Below, piece after piece: positions 1 to 10,960 of a DNA stretch of 64,000 nucleotides. Position 1 is the first letter of the stretch. Every line of letters starts with the position of its first letter. Source of the DNA: Ulva prolifera (lineage: Eukaryota; Chlorophyta; Ulvophyceae; Ulvales; Ulvaceae). Where the stretch lies: the NCBI GenBank assembly GCA_023078555.1, contig CM041203.1:3081981-3145980 (forward strand), written 5' to 3'. Made by a program: the position numbers and the translations under genes. A model generated the notes under the pieces. The model was not told the DNA's origin, searched no databases, and saw only the letters and a list, made by a program, of their open reading frames with translations.

Positions 1-2097
1 TCTCGTGAACAGATGATACCTTTCTGCAGCAGGTTATATGGCTGTATGGTGGACGAAATGCATTCCTGGCTTAAGCATATGACAGGACAAACAATTGCAG
101 GGCAGCCTGTGCCACCAGGCAAAGTCTTGCAGTTGGCGTCATTGGCATCCGAATGTGAACTTTTAGGGGATGCAGAAAGAGCAATGCGGATACATGAAGA
201 AAGGTTCGTTTACTTTTGCTGCCAGCCGCCCATGAGACTCTCCAACTCTGCATCATATTTCATGCGAGCAACAGCGTCGGCGGTTCATTTCAAATCAATG
301 CAGGCTGTTGGTAGACGACACATGTGCGGCATGGTGCTCTTGGGCAAAGTTCTGCTTCCGGCAAGGCGATGTGGACAGAGCTGAGGAATGCGTGCAGCAG
401 GCACTTGTAAGGGAGCCGGGAGACATCCAGGCACTCGTCACCCTGGCATGTGTGTGTTGGTACAAACATAGATCTGTAGACCCGGTGTACATGGCTGATG
501 CCCTGGCTGTATGCACTCTACTATGTCTACGTGTGAGAGGCTGAAGTGTAGAGCACCTGGCGTAAAGACTGTGATCGTGGGTCTTTGTGTAGCTTGCGCA
601 TGAAGCCATTGGCAACGGGAGTCACAAGGGGCTGCCGTGGGCCATGCTTACAATGCTGTTGGATGCCTCGTGTCCAGAAGATAGCAAGGCCGCTGAGATC
701 CGCAACGCACAGCACAAAGCCCAACTGCTTGCGTCTGGCGTACAAGACGGACAGGCAGCAATTGAGTCGATGCCTTTCCTGGAGCTAGAGAGCCTGCTTC
801 TTGATATGCACTTTGGAGACATGGCCTTACGAACCCACAGCTTCACGGTGAGGCAGCCAGGAGCGGAAACAGTAAAGACTCAGATCAATATCTGCAAAGC
901 GCAGGCTTTGGCTATGACAGGTGAAACCGATACTGCAGTCAGCATCTTAATGAACGTTGTACGGAGTTGTGGTGCGTTCTTCTTCTCAAGCAGACACTAA
1001 ATGTTCTTTTTGCAAGTCAGCCGCCAGTTTATACCCTATGATCTATTGTTCCAGCGCATAAGAAACACACAACTGCCGCTGCCAACGTAGGGTCAGGTGG
1101 CCCAGATCAAATCGCCGCAAATGTGCTGCTGGGACGTACCCATGAGCAGGCAGGACAGACTGAGAAAGCGCAGCAAGCATTCGAGGCTGCCTTGCTAGCA
1201 GGTCCACGAAGCTGCCCACTTGAAGTGTACCTGAAGCTTGGTAGTGTATATTTACGCCGTTGTGAGCACCTGTATGCGGCTGACGTATACTTGCAGGCAT
1301 GCTGTTCACATCCCTGTGCGAGTGCATGGCTGGGCCTTGGGATCGCATTCATGCGTATGGGCAGGCTAGCCGATGCAGATATGGTCTTCTCAGAGGCGTA
1401 CACTTGCGATGGTAGGAACAGCCTAGTTTGGGGATACTTATGCCTGGTGCATGTTCTTGTGGAGAACCACGCAGAAGCCTCAGAGGTGCGAATTGCTATC
1501 GCCTCTCCCTTGCATGCAGTATGGCGGCGACCCTGGTCCAGTGTACTTGCGAAAGGGCCATAGCAGTCTTTGTAAGACAGATCCACAGCTGGTAGGGTGC
1601 CGGCCACTTGCCTCTAAGCACTGCACCACGCGCAATGGAATCCACATGCCCATAAGTAGGCGCCTACATCTTGCCGCAGTGTTCCAAATAACTATAATCT
1701 ATGATGCATGTTCTTCAATTGAAGGTGCCATGTGCAGTGTTTGGACAGTGCGCACAAGCATGGCCTGAGTGATATGTCTCTACTCCAAGAGATCGGGGAG
1801 ACATATGCACAACAGGGCAGGTTCCATGAAGCTTCTTGCTGCCTTCAGAAAGTTGTGGCGCAGCCCCAGTTTGCAACGTACAGAGCCTTTGCGATGCTGG
1901 GTGAGGCTTATGTAGAATGCAAGGAGCCCAAGGCCGCCAAAGCTGCGTGGGCAAGTGCTTTGAGTATGGCTGTAGCACCATGCGACATTGAGTGTGCAAA
2001 AGCCGCTTTAAGCGCCACTGAGGCCATATCAAGAGCTGCAGATGCCAATGGGCTAACATCGCCAGAGCCAGCTGAAGATTCAGTGGAGATCTGTTAG
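1..2097 (+). CDS. CFAP70: CFAP70-like flagellar TPR protein, C-terminal part (5' end outside window)
   Basis: Five exons are visible: about 40-203, 304-451, 593-971, 1055-1485 and 1738-2097 (stop TAG). All junctions keep frame. The product is a run of tetratricopeptide repeats, for example the stretch with AWLGLGIAFMRMGRLADADM at about 1323-1382 followed by VWGYLCLVHV, which matches the order and wording of the C-terminal TPR region of CFAP70/FAP70. In flagellated eukaryotes that protein is an axonemal component at the base of the outer dynein arms. The last exon has one more helical repeat pair and a short acidic tail. The N-terminal part of the family must lie before base 1. Assignment rests on remembered family similarity, not a search. 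A generic TPR protein is the alternative, but the spacing and the WLGLGIA motif favour CFAP70. Confidence 0.78.
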
Positions 2098-3365
2098 GGA
2101 CAAGGTCAGCAGGTGCAACTTGCACAATCTACAGTGCATGAGTTCAAATGATGCATTTGCACAGTCTGTGGCAGTCCACTACACTCTCCCGATGAGTGTT
2201 ATGTGAATGTGCGCTAGATGACGCGCTAGATGATGTACAAGTGTGCTGGTTCAATGATCACTGTTCTGGATGATCTACAGCAGGGCTCAGTGTCTACAAA
2301 TGTGCTGGATACAATTGAAATGGCTATCCAGGCATCAAAGAACCAAAGTAAGATGTAGGTGGCTTGTGAGTCAGGGAATGTAACCTGAGGTCAGGCATAC
2401 GCACTACATTCGTTGTCGGATGACACTGTCTTATTTTATAGTCTCATACGCTTGCGGCGGCCGCAAACAAACACAGCGCATGCATACAATAGCCATTCAG
2501 CAACGCAAGATATTGTCACCGCTGTGACAGTCTTGCTGACTCTATATCTCCTGCAGATACACTTCACATGTGAATCAGCCGACACGCCTGCTGCATGAAG
2601 CCACACCTGCGCATGCAGCGGCCTTAGCACCCGCAACGGCTGAATCCGACCGCACTCATCCTTTCCACTTCATCTGTTCTCAGTCTGGCACATCCCAAGC
2701 AGCACCAATGCCTCATAATTATGCATGATGCATCCCAATGGAGCCCCAGCCCAGCCAGACAGCCTGCCATACTGGGCTGACATGCAAGCAGGTGAGCTTC
2801 ACCAGGCCAATTTCGGTTGCATCTTGCCAGGTATTTCTCATGCATCAGTGTTCTTGGGCAGCCATGCATGGCTGCCCAAGGACACCCCTGCATGCGTGTT
2901 CGCGCTGGAATGGCGAGCCCTGCAGCAAGACCATCGACCTGCCTGTAGTGACTCCATGTTCATGCACAGTGTCTGCATGTAAGCTATGGCTGTGAGTGAT
3001 CACGTTTCGTTCTCCAAATTGCACGCATTCGAAAGCAGTGCAATCACAGGGTGGCGCATTACAGTGTGGCAATTGCACTTTCAGCTTTGTAGATATCCTC
3101 ACATATAAGCACAGCCGCAACAACAGCGCAAAACTCACGCAATGCAACAAAGCACACGCCACCTTTTCACAAGTACATCACATAGTATCAATTCTCATGC
3201 CTCTACAGTCCTGCGAGAGGCTGCATGTTCACTTCAGCTTTGTGATGACGGTAAGAATAAGCTGAAGCAAACCACGGTACCAGTGACAAGCATTTTGCTG
3301 GCAACCTTGAAATAGTCTGGAAGAACAGGAACCATCCCTATTCCAGGAGCCATTCCAACGCTGGC
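2098..3365. other. Convergent intergenic region between CFAP70 and SOUL genes
   Basis: No gene is recognised in these 1.27 kb. Both neighbours end here, so it should hold both 3' UTRs. A TGTAA hexamer-like signal lies at about 2380. There is a short tandem duplication (GCTAGATGACGC-type) at about 2212-2235 and a perfect 28-bp palindrome at 2853-2880. Open frames on both strands are short and look like chance frames. Confidence 0.5.
2853..2880. repeat. Perfect 28-bp palindrome
   Basis: The 28 bases from CTTGGGCAGC to GCTGCCCAAG equal their own reverse complement, with no spacer, centred on ATGCAT. It lies between two convergent genes. It could extrude as a cruciform or fold as a hairpin in either 3' transcript. 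Its function is unknown. Confidence 0.85.
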
Positions 3366-5596
3366 CTACTCCTGCAGCTTGTACAGGACCTCAACTTTTC
3401 GCAGGAAGGATGGCGCAAATGGCGGGTGGTACTGGTACAGCATCACATCCCCTGTGACTTTTTTCCCAGCCTCCTGCACAAGCAGCTCGTTGGTGCCGAC
3501 ACATCTAACAGCTGAACCTTGCCCTCCATTCAAGACAATGTAAACTCGGGCATTGTGAGATTTCTTTGAGACGATGCTCGATACAGGGCATTACGCAGAG
3601 CACAGGAGGGGACAGGCCATGAGGGCCACACACATAGCTGCGTATGGCTCTTGCTTCCTGATATAGCTTTATCACTGATCGCCGTGCTCCTCAATCCTCC
3701 AAATCATTGTGACAGATGTGCATTGTGACTCTACTGCTCATCTATGCAACAGCCTCAGATGCCTTGACAGAGAACACCATGTAAGCAACGAGACACGTTA
3801 CCAATCACGCATCAACAGAACCCATGCAGGAGGACAAGCTGCTCTGAAGCGGCACTTATTGCCAGCAACTGCCTTCTCTATCTACCCAAAAGAGCTGACC
3901 GCAGGTTGTAGCGCTGACAGATCATAGGCTGTTGACAATGGAGAACAAACAAACAAACACACATGCTTTCGCATATGGCCTGCTTTGAGCTGACCAAACA
4001 TAGTAGATGAAGAAAAAGGGATGGGAATGGCAAAGAGCCATGCAGAGACTAGGCAAGATCCTACATGAATGAGGTCAGCATCTATGAAATGCAATCCCAT
4101 GAAATGCAATCAAGCCTACATGGGCCAGTGCAGGGCCATGTCTGCTGTCTACTCGTCCCGATGGCAACATTGCTTCCACCTGCCTTGTGGTCACAACACC
4201 GATGGTTGCGTGCTGATTGAAGGAAGGGCGTCAAAATGATAGATGCTGGAGAGTGTCATGCTGCAGTGCTTACCTCAACGCATGACTTCAGCCTCTCAGC
4301 TTCCTTTTGAACCCGCTCACGCGATGGTGAGCCGCCTGCACAAACGAACACGTGCATGACAATTAGTGTACAGCTCATCCCAGGAGCCCAGCCCACAGGG
4401 AGCCCAGATGTGTGCCAGCATCTGGGTGCGTGTCACAGCCTGGTACAGATAATAGCGGCGTAAGAATATGCAAGAGAAGATGGCAATGTGTAGTCATCGA
4501 CACACCGAAAAAGGTCAGGGCTGCGACAGAGTGGCTTGGGACCTCCTTAAGTTCCAGGTCTGCATTCTTGGGCACTGGCAGCGTGTCCATGGTATAGCTG
4601 GAAGGCATCACAAATGAGACCCTGAATGCATGCTCCTGTTCATAGTGAATAGCCAAGTGCACTCAGTGCGGGAGTAAGCACACATCACCGGGCACAGTAC
4701 AGCATTGGCAGGGCTGCAGCATGACGGACAACATCCTCAAACTTCAAGCTATGAAAACGTTAATACTGCATTAAACAAATCACGTAGGCATGGGTCGCTA
4801 CATGGCAGAACACCACAGCAGATTTCAGACGCCAGAGTCAAAAGCAGCAAAAAGCAATGCCCGCCCCACGAACAAGCTAAAAATTGGGACCAGCAGGCAC
4901 ACCTAGCCTGCACAGGGCTATCCATGCTGGAGCTATACTACACTCACTCACACCAACGCTACGTGATCAGAGCGCTCGCTGCCCATCCACTAGCCTGGAC
5001 ACGCAGTAATAGTTCACCGTCCGAGGTGAACAGTTTCAATGACAATCATACACCAGAAGTTGTCGGTCTGAGCAATTACTTATGAAGGATACGGTCATGC
5101 AAAGTTAAGGGAGATGAAGACGAGACCCCAACGGCGCGACGCTACTCCTGATGCAAGCTCAAGGTGGCCAAGTGGGAGCCAAAGAGTTCAGCTCGAAGAT
5201 TTGAGTGCTGTTGGCGTGCGCGTGCTGATACACACGCACAGGGCAGAAGGTGACATGCCACGTGCTGTCCTGAACTTGGGCTCCAACTGAGGCGCTGCAG
5301 CTCTTGCACTGCTTCCACAGGTCAACTGATGTGAGTCTACGATAAACTCAGCTAGCTGGTGCGTCCAGGAGCTGAATCAAATTCAGCATGAGTGCACAGG
5401 ATCGGACTTGTATGTATGCGCTTCGCCTGATGAGCCACCACCCTCGCCTATCTCCATGCGCACCGGCGTTGTCATTGAAAGGTTCTCACTGGCTGTATCC
5501 TCAGGCATCTCCACGCGGACCGGACTGGTCATCGACACCTTCTCGTTCACGTCCGTGCCTTCCTCTCCCCTTTTGACATTGGCTCCGAAGATATAC
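3366..5596 (-). CDS. SOUL-family heme-binding protein, 5' exons not identified
   Basis: Exons on the minus strand: 5596-5408, 4621-4506, 4335-4274 and 3473-3366 (stop TAG). Phases agree at every junction. The product contains the SOUL signatures YIFGAN, MTSPVRVEM and MTTPVRMEI, then VSFVMPSSYTMDTLP, then the C-terminal motif YQYHPPFAPSFLRKVEV. The family binds heme or tetrapyrroles; plant and algal members are cytosolic or plastidial, some in eyespots. The first identified exon begins with one base of a split codon, so at least one more upstream exon is required. The usual N-terminal motif (YEVRRY-like) was not found with confidence between 5600 and 7000; a weak candidate is PEYEVTEVL near 6300-6350. 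The spliced part gives about 158 residues, shorter than a full SOUL domain. The gene may therefore be complete with a divergent start, or 5' truncated. Confidence 0.75.
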
Positions 5597-5844
5597 CTGC
5601 ATGGTGGGTAGACTGATATATCTATAGTGCATACCGCTGCCGCAGCATGAAGCTGATCACTCCCCACACAAGCATGATGATGCTGAATCGCAACATGCCT
5701 GCGATGCACACGAATTTGTTGTGGGTCTCAGCATGCAACGGGACTGATGGGCCAACAACTGGCATGCAGAGCTTCTTCACTGGTCATGTGAAGCACCGAT
5801 GACAACGACTTGCCCACCGCAACTCGCATGCCTAGGACATCTGA

Positions 5845-6260
5845 TCAGGCTATGTCCAGTTGTGTATATTCAGGAACATGATCTATTGAGGTTTTGGCAT
5901 TGATCATGCATGCAAGAATGCTGTGGCAGCCTTGGGGAATCTGGCACAAGTCAAAGCTGAGACCGGTGTTCGCAGGAGTGGATGTGATGGTTGAAAAAAT
6001 CAGATTGACAGCACTGTCCGTACAGGTCTTCCTCACGTAGGTGCAGATGTCGGAGCCACTGTATAGCGCACCTGGCCACAGTCATGAATCCGGCACCACG
6101 CGCCTTGCGCATTGTGCCAGTCACAGTTGCTTCTGCAATAATGTACGGGCTATACTGTCTGACCTCAATTTCGTTGAAATCACGGAAGCGAAATTGTCTG
6201 CATCCATGTCAGTGCTTGTAATTTCCGCCCGGAAGTGATCAATTGCCGATGTGGTCAGCT
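5845..6260 (-). CDS. Unrecognised coding segments, Cys-containing, extracellular-like
   Basis: Two minus-strand segments join in frame: one ending at about 6162 (DMDADNFASVISTKL, donor GTCAGA) and one from about 6051 to 5845 (SGSDICTYVRKTC, then TGLSFDLCQIPQGC, stop TGA). The joined codon is Ser. The pattern of spaced cysteines and Ser/Thr-rich strands resembles algal secreted matrix domains such as pherophorins, but I cannot assign the family. No 5' start was found. The gene could lie upstream of, or belong to, the SOUL locus, which runs in the same direction. Confidence 0.3.
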
Positions 6261-6319
6261 GAAACTCAAGGGTCAGCTGGAGACCGAACATGCTGTGAGA
6301 GCAATAGGCTCGCACTGGC

Positions 6320-7386
6320 TGCTTCTCAACAGGACCTCCGTCACCTCATACTCGGGTTTCTCACATCGCTCCCCTTCGAGCCTGGCACAGCAAGAGCCAG
6401 TTCAGAACTTCGACAGGCACAGTCGCGAGGATGGCCAGATAACCATTGCACGAACATAATGCAAATAATGTATCCGAAACATCTTGTTACATTTGATCAT
6501 GTTGCAGTGTCGTGAGGCGTGTGTCCGCGGCGGGCAAGAAGCGCAATCTTCACAACAGCACCAGGGTATAAAACAGGGCCCTCGAGCTGCGGCGAGGTGT
6601 ATTGTTCGCCGAAACGAACGTGTCGTCAAGCATCGGCAGGAGCTAGGTAAAGATATGAGTACATGCGAAAGAAGGAACCGATGTTGTGATCGTTTCGAAC
6701 TAGTATGCCCAAGCCCAATTGCGGAAGGAGCACACCACCAAAACAGGCTGTATGCACTGTACAGCGCAGCGCACACACCACCTCCTATTACAACGCCTGT
6801 AGGAATCGGAAGCATTGTAGGATCTAAGCTTGGTTCAGAATTGTCGCTGGGGGCTAGTTCAACGTTATATCAGAGAAACGCTGACAGACCGACTCCAGAA
6901 TTTGTGAGTTATACCGCCGCAGCCCAAACATCGACTCAGGATTGCCAGGAATTTATGACCATTAGATTTGCCACGACTGGATGGCGTGCAAATTCTGTCA
7001 TTGCATGATCAACAATACTGTTGCCTGACATCAGCACGCGGAACACCACAACGCACTAACACCACACAGGCTCGAGCCAAGAGTGGCAGCGGCAGACGCC
7101 CCACGCATACTCTAAAGGTGAACAAGAGCTGCGGAATCAATGACGCTGCGACGACCCGACGCTGTATGTCCACCTTGGAGAATGGATGGCAGTGCCCGCC
7201 GCTCGCTCGTGATCACGCCAGAACGACATTTCTGTGGTAGCGCCGATCGGAGAGCACTATCTCACACCCTGTCCAGGTCCTTCTTGCGTGTGTGTATGAC
7301 GCCAGTCACGCTGTGAAAGGCCGCTGAGCCCGCACCAGTCTCAGATTGATCGCACTCAGGCCGGGCTGCACTCCAGGAGTACGACC
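6320..7386. other. No confident gene
   Basis: Holds the 5' side of the minus-strand SOUL and 5.8-kb segments and the upstream region of MENG. A 174-residue plus-strand frame at 6484-7008 has no domain or natural-looking composition. Confidence 0.4.
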
Positions 7387-8502
7387 ATGGCCGCATCGCC
7401 CCCTGGTCCGAGATGTCACCGTTCACAATCTCTATTTCAGCATCGGGGGACATGCCGTGTAACGCTGCAGCGAGGGACCCTGCCGGTCAGCAATTACGAG
7501 GGGCACGCCTCACCACGGCAGTTGTTAGGTTCGTCCTTTCCCCCTTCTACCGAATGCAACATGAGTCAGGCCGTTCTCATTACCTTACAGTCTGCTTGTG
7601 CATAATTGCTGCAATACAGATATCGATGTGTGCTTTAAGCAGGCATTTGACACTCCTTGCATATATACGTAGACATTGAATCCCGTTGACAGAGTCACAA
7701 CAATTGATAGCACGCTGGCAGCTCACTCTACTATGATCATAATGCAGTCAAGTCCGCAGCCGGGCCACCTGGTGCGTTTGACGAAGACACGAAGGGCAAG
7801 GCGAGGCAGGGATTGTTCAATAACATATCCACTGCATATGACGACCTCAATGAGCAGCTGAGCCTAGGGCAGCATAAAGTGTGGAAAAAAATGGCTGTGC
7901 AGTGGAGCCGTGCTGCCCCTGGCGGCCGGGCCCTGGACATCTGCTGCGGCAGCGGTGACCTGGCCTTCATGCTTGCTCGCGCTGTCGGACCCTCTGGCGC
8001 GGTCATGGGCCTCGACTTCGCACAAAACATGCTCGACTATGCGCAGCAGCGGCAATACAAGGGCCCGGCCACAGCAAGAGCTGGCAGCTGCGGCGTTGAA
8101 TGGGTCCTGGGCGATGCACTATCATTGCCGTTTCCTGACCATGAATTTGACGCGGTGACCATGGGGTATGGCCTCCGCAACGTTGCAAATGTGCCGCAAG
8201 CATTGCGCGAGATCCACCGCGTGCTCAAGCATGACGCTTGGGCGGCAATTCTTGACTTCAATCACTCTGAAAACGCGGCCACAGATGCAGTGCAAGGGTT
8301 CCTGTTAGAGCAGATTGTGGTGCCAGTGGCCAAGGAGCGGGGGCTCACAAGTGAGTACGCATATTTGAGACCGTCAATTCAGGCATTCCCGGTGGGGCCT
8401 GAGCAGGAGCGGCTTGCCGTCGAGGCTGGGTTTGACCGTGCAACGCACTATGAGATTGGCTTCGGTTTAATGGGGTGCCTAGTGCTACAGAAGGGTATGT
8501 GA
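7387..8502 (+). CDS. MENG: Demethylphylloquinone/demethylmenaquinone methyltransferase, chloroplast type
   Basis: UbiE/MenG-type SAM-dependent methyltransferase. It adds the final methyl group in phylloquinone (vitamin K1) synthesis, so it supplies the photosystem I electron carrier. Two exons, 7387-7528 and 7748-8502, join in frame to 298 residues. The first exon is rich in Ser, Arg and small residues and lacks acidic ones, as expected of a plastid transit peptide. The enzyme core begins at FDEDTKGKARQGLFNNIS. The SAM motif is ALDICCGSGDLAF, followed by GLDFAQNML, the post-I acidic region GDALSLPFPD, and MGYGLRNVANVPQALREIHR, all standard for the family. A second ATG at 7413 is out of phase with exon 2, so 7387 is preferred. 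The homologous ubiquinone enzyme COQ5 is the alternative, but the sequence reads closer to the plastid MENG group. Confidence 0.9.
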
Positions 8503-8699
8503 GGGGGATGCGTCTTCCTCTGTACAAAGGAAAGGAATCCTGCAATATGGATATGGCAAGTGGCATGTACCAAGTCCGGCGTGGACTGAAATGTACTGCT
8601 TGGCGCAGAAAATGGTCCAATACGATTCGTTCCTACGGCACTCCATCAAGAATCATTGTCTGAGTTGCATAGCGATGATGCTTGACACTATGATATTCC

Positions 8700-9110
8700 C
8701 CGCGTAGCGCTTGCTCACAGTGTGTTGGAACGATTCGGTCCGATGCCTGCATGTCCCCCTTTCAGAGACGCACCTTTTGTGGGTTGGTATGGCTGTTGTG
8801 ACAGGTGGTCTCCGGTGGCCGCGGTGTCGGGGGTCGCAGGCTGTGGGAGGTGGGTTTGGCATGCGTGCTCGCACGGCATCAGTAGGTGTGGCATTGTGGA
8901 TTCCTCTAGCCTGTGAAGTGGGACCAACGCATCCAAGAGTCATCATGCTTGGATCTGGTTTTTCGTCGTGGTCATGTTTGTCCCGAAGCACCTTGAAGTT
9001 ACGATTGTCTGCTATACTCACAGACATAGTGGGTGTGTTTGGAGCGATGAGTTTATGTGTGCATGTGTGGCGGTTTGCGGATCTGTTTCATTTACTGGGA
9101 GCGTGGTGAG

Positions 9111-9143
<33 letters not shown>

Positions 9144-9222
9144 GCGTTGGTGTCTGGGTGTGTACTTGATCTGCTTGCTTCTTTCGCGGTGCTGCCCGCA
9201 TCGCCACCTTTATCCTTGTAAC
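8700..9222 (+). repeat. GC-rich dispersed repeat, copy 1 (ends TCCTTGTAAC)
   Basis: Its last 42 bases (9181-9222) match the end of the copy at 30373-30414 with few changes: TTTGCGGTGCTGCCCGC, then TCGCC, then CTTxATCCTTGTAAC. The region before it is G/T-rich and low in complexity. The left boundary is uncertain. No ORF is preserved. Confidence 0.6.
9112..9142. repeat. (TG)n microsatellite, about 15 units
   Basis: An uninterrupted TG run inside the dispersed repeat copy. Length polymorphism between strains is likely. Confidence 0.95.
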
Positions 9223-9751
9223 TCACAGACGTAGTGGTGCGATGTGTGCTGGACAAAGGATCGTGACATGCTATATAGTACCGGGCCCATCTTTGACATG
9301 TGGTTGCAATGCTCAAAAAGCTTATGGTGCCCATGTTATCTGGGCCCGAGGGAGCTCAGCCGTGGTTTCGTGAAGCTGATCAGGTGGTATGTTATTCGTG
9401 CATATCCACCAGCCCTATCTCAATTGTGACCATGAAGACTCAAGAAGAGTTGCTGATGCATATGCGATGGTAGTTACACCTGTTCCACGGTGCTGAGATA
9501 AGCGATACGAAATGGCTGCAGCGAAGTACAAACTGCACGCTGGGCTGTGGATGTCAATAATGATATATCTAGCTATACATCGATACATACATGGCAATGT
9601 CGATTTATACATGCCGGCGCGCGAAAGCAGCAATTACTTGTGGCCGCTGGCCACAATTGCGCACCCATTCATGTACAAATAGCATGCGTGACACAAGCAC
9701 CTAGACGTCAGAGAGGCAGGTAGCACTGCAGCCACAGATCACCACCCCCAA
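9223..9751. other. No gene seen
   Basis: About 530 bases of ordinary composition between two repeat copies. No supported exon on either strand. Confidence 0.4.
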
Positions 9752-10960
9752 TCAGTCAGCCCCACGCGCCCACACGCGCAGACGTCCAAAGTTCATGCGC
9801 TCGTCGGATTGAATGCGGCCGGCGGCAGCCGAGCAATCGGATGGGGCCACCTCGGCCAAACTGGAGGCGGCAGGGTCATTCTGTGCATGTGCTCGGGGCT
9901 CGAAACATTGGGGCGTGTGGGTAGGGGTGTTTGGGTGTCTGTAGGTGTGTGCGTCTCTTGTGTTACAAGGACAAAGCAAGCAAGGCAGGTAGCACCGCGA
10001 GCAACAACCAGAGGAACCCACCCCACGCAACGAGCCACACGTAACGAGCCACACGCAGCACACACCAACACACTCACGCAACGGCAGCACCTGCGCCGGC
10101 CACAGCCACACAGCCACACAGCCACACAGCCACATAACCACATACATCCCCAAACAAACACACAAGCCGCCCACCCCATACCCACAAGCACACCCACACG
10201 CCCACCCCCACCCAAACCCCGCGAACCAGCCAGGCGCAAGAGCCCCGACAGCACACGCAGCCACGGCTGCCGAACAAAGAAACAGCGAGACCCTGACAAC
10301 AACCCCCCCCCAACACAACCCACCCCGCCCGGCCCCCGCACACCACCCAGCGCACCCGCAAACCCACACCCGCAACGCCCAGCCAGGCCCGCCCTAATCC
10401 CCCCGGCCGCGCCGCAGCGGCGGGCCGCACGCGGACACATGGGTCAGACATGCCGCTGCAGCGGCGCGGTGCGTCTCTTGTGTGTGTTGCAAGGACCAAG
10501 ACGGAGTGGTCGGTAGCGACGCCAGGGCAACAAACCAGCATGCCAACGCCCCAATGCATGCACGGCGGGAGATGTACACCCATGTCGACCCCGAACACGG
10601 CGCCCAATCATAGCATGACAGACATCCACCGAACACGCACCCGCGTAATCACGCACCACGCCCGTGCACCCACCAGCCACAGATACCCGCAGCCCCGGGC
10701 CCTCAAGCAAAACGAACCCGCCGCCCATGCGGGCGCGGCAGCCCAATCTGGCACCCCGGACGTAGCCGGCCCAACGCGCAAGTCGCCATGGCGGCTCCCC
10801 CTCAGCCACCGGACCCCAACCCACTCCCCTTCCGCAGCCGTCCCCACCTCAATACCCTTGTTCATTAAAAGCAGCCCCAAGCGGCATAGCAACAGAGCAC
10901 CGCCTTCACCCGCCAGCCTGCCTGAGCAAAAGCACGGCCAACACGCGGCACACATGGGCT
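9752..10960 (-). repeat. Two head-to-tail copies of the GC-rich dispersed repeat
   Basis: On the minus strand, two G-rich blocks (about 10960-10530 and 10430-10002) each end in TCCTTG(T/C)AAC, at 10495-10486 and 9971-9962. Both termini are followed by nearly the same sequence, ACACAAGAGACGCAC. The G-rich block of the second copy matches 30020-30245 in order and wording, including a GGGCGGGCC box, TGGTGTGCGGG, TCGGGGCTCTxG and GGGGGTGGGCGTGTG. A 9-bp minisatellite (CCACACAGC, about 4 units) lies at 10099-10137. Long frames here (up to 259 codons) are low-complexity products of base composition. Confidence 0.7.

Noticed and set aside
6484..7008. 174-codon plus-strand frame
   Set aside because: No recognised domain, no splice partners, and composition unlike the neighbouring genes.
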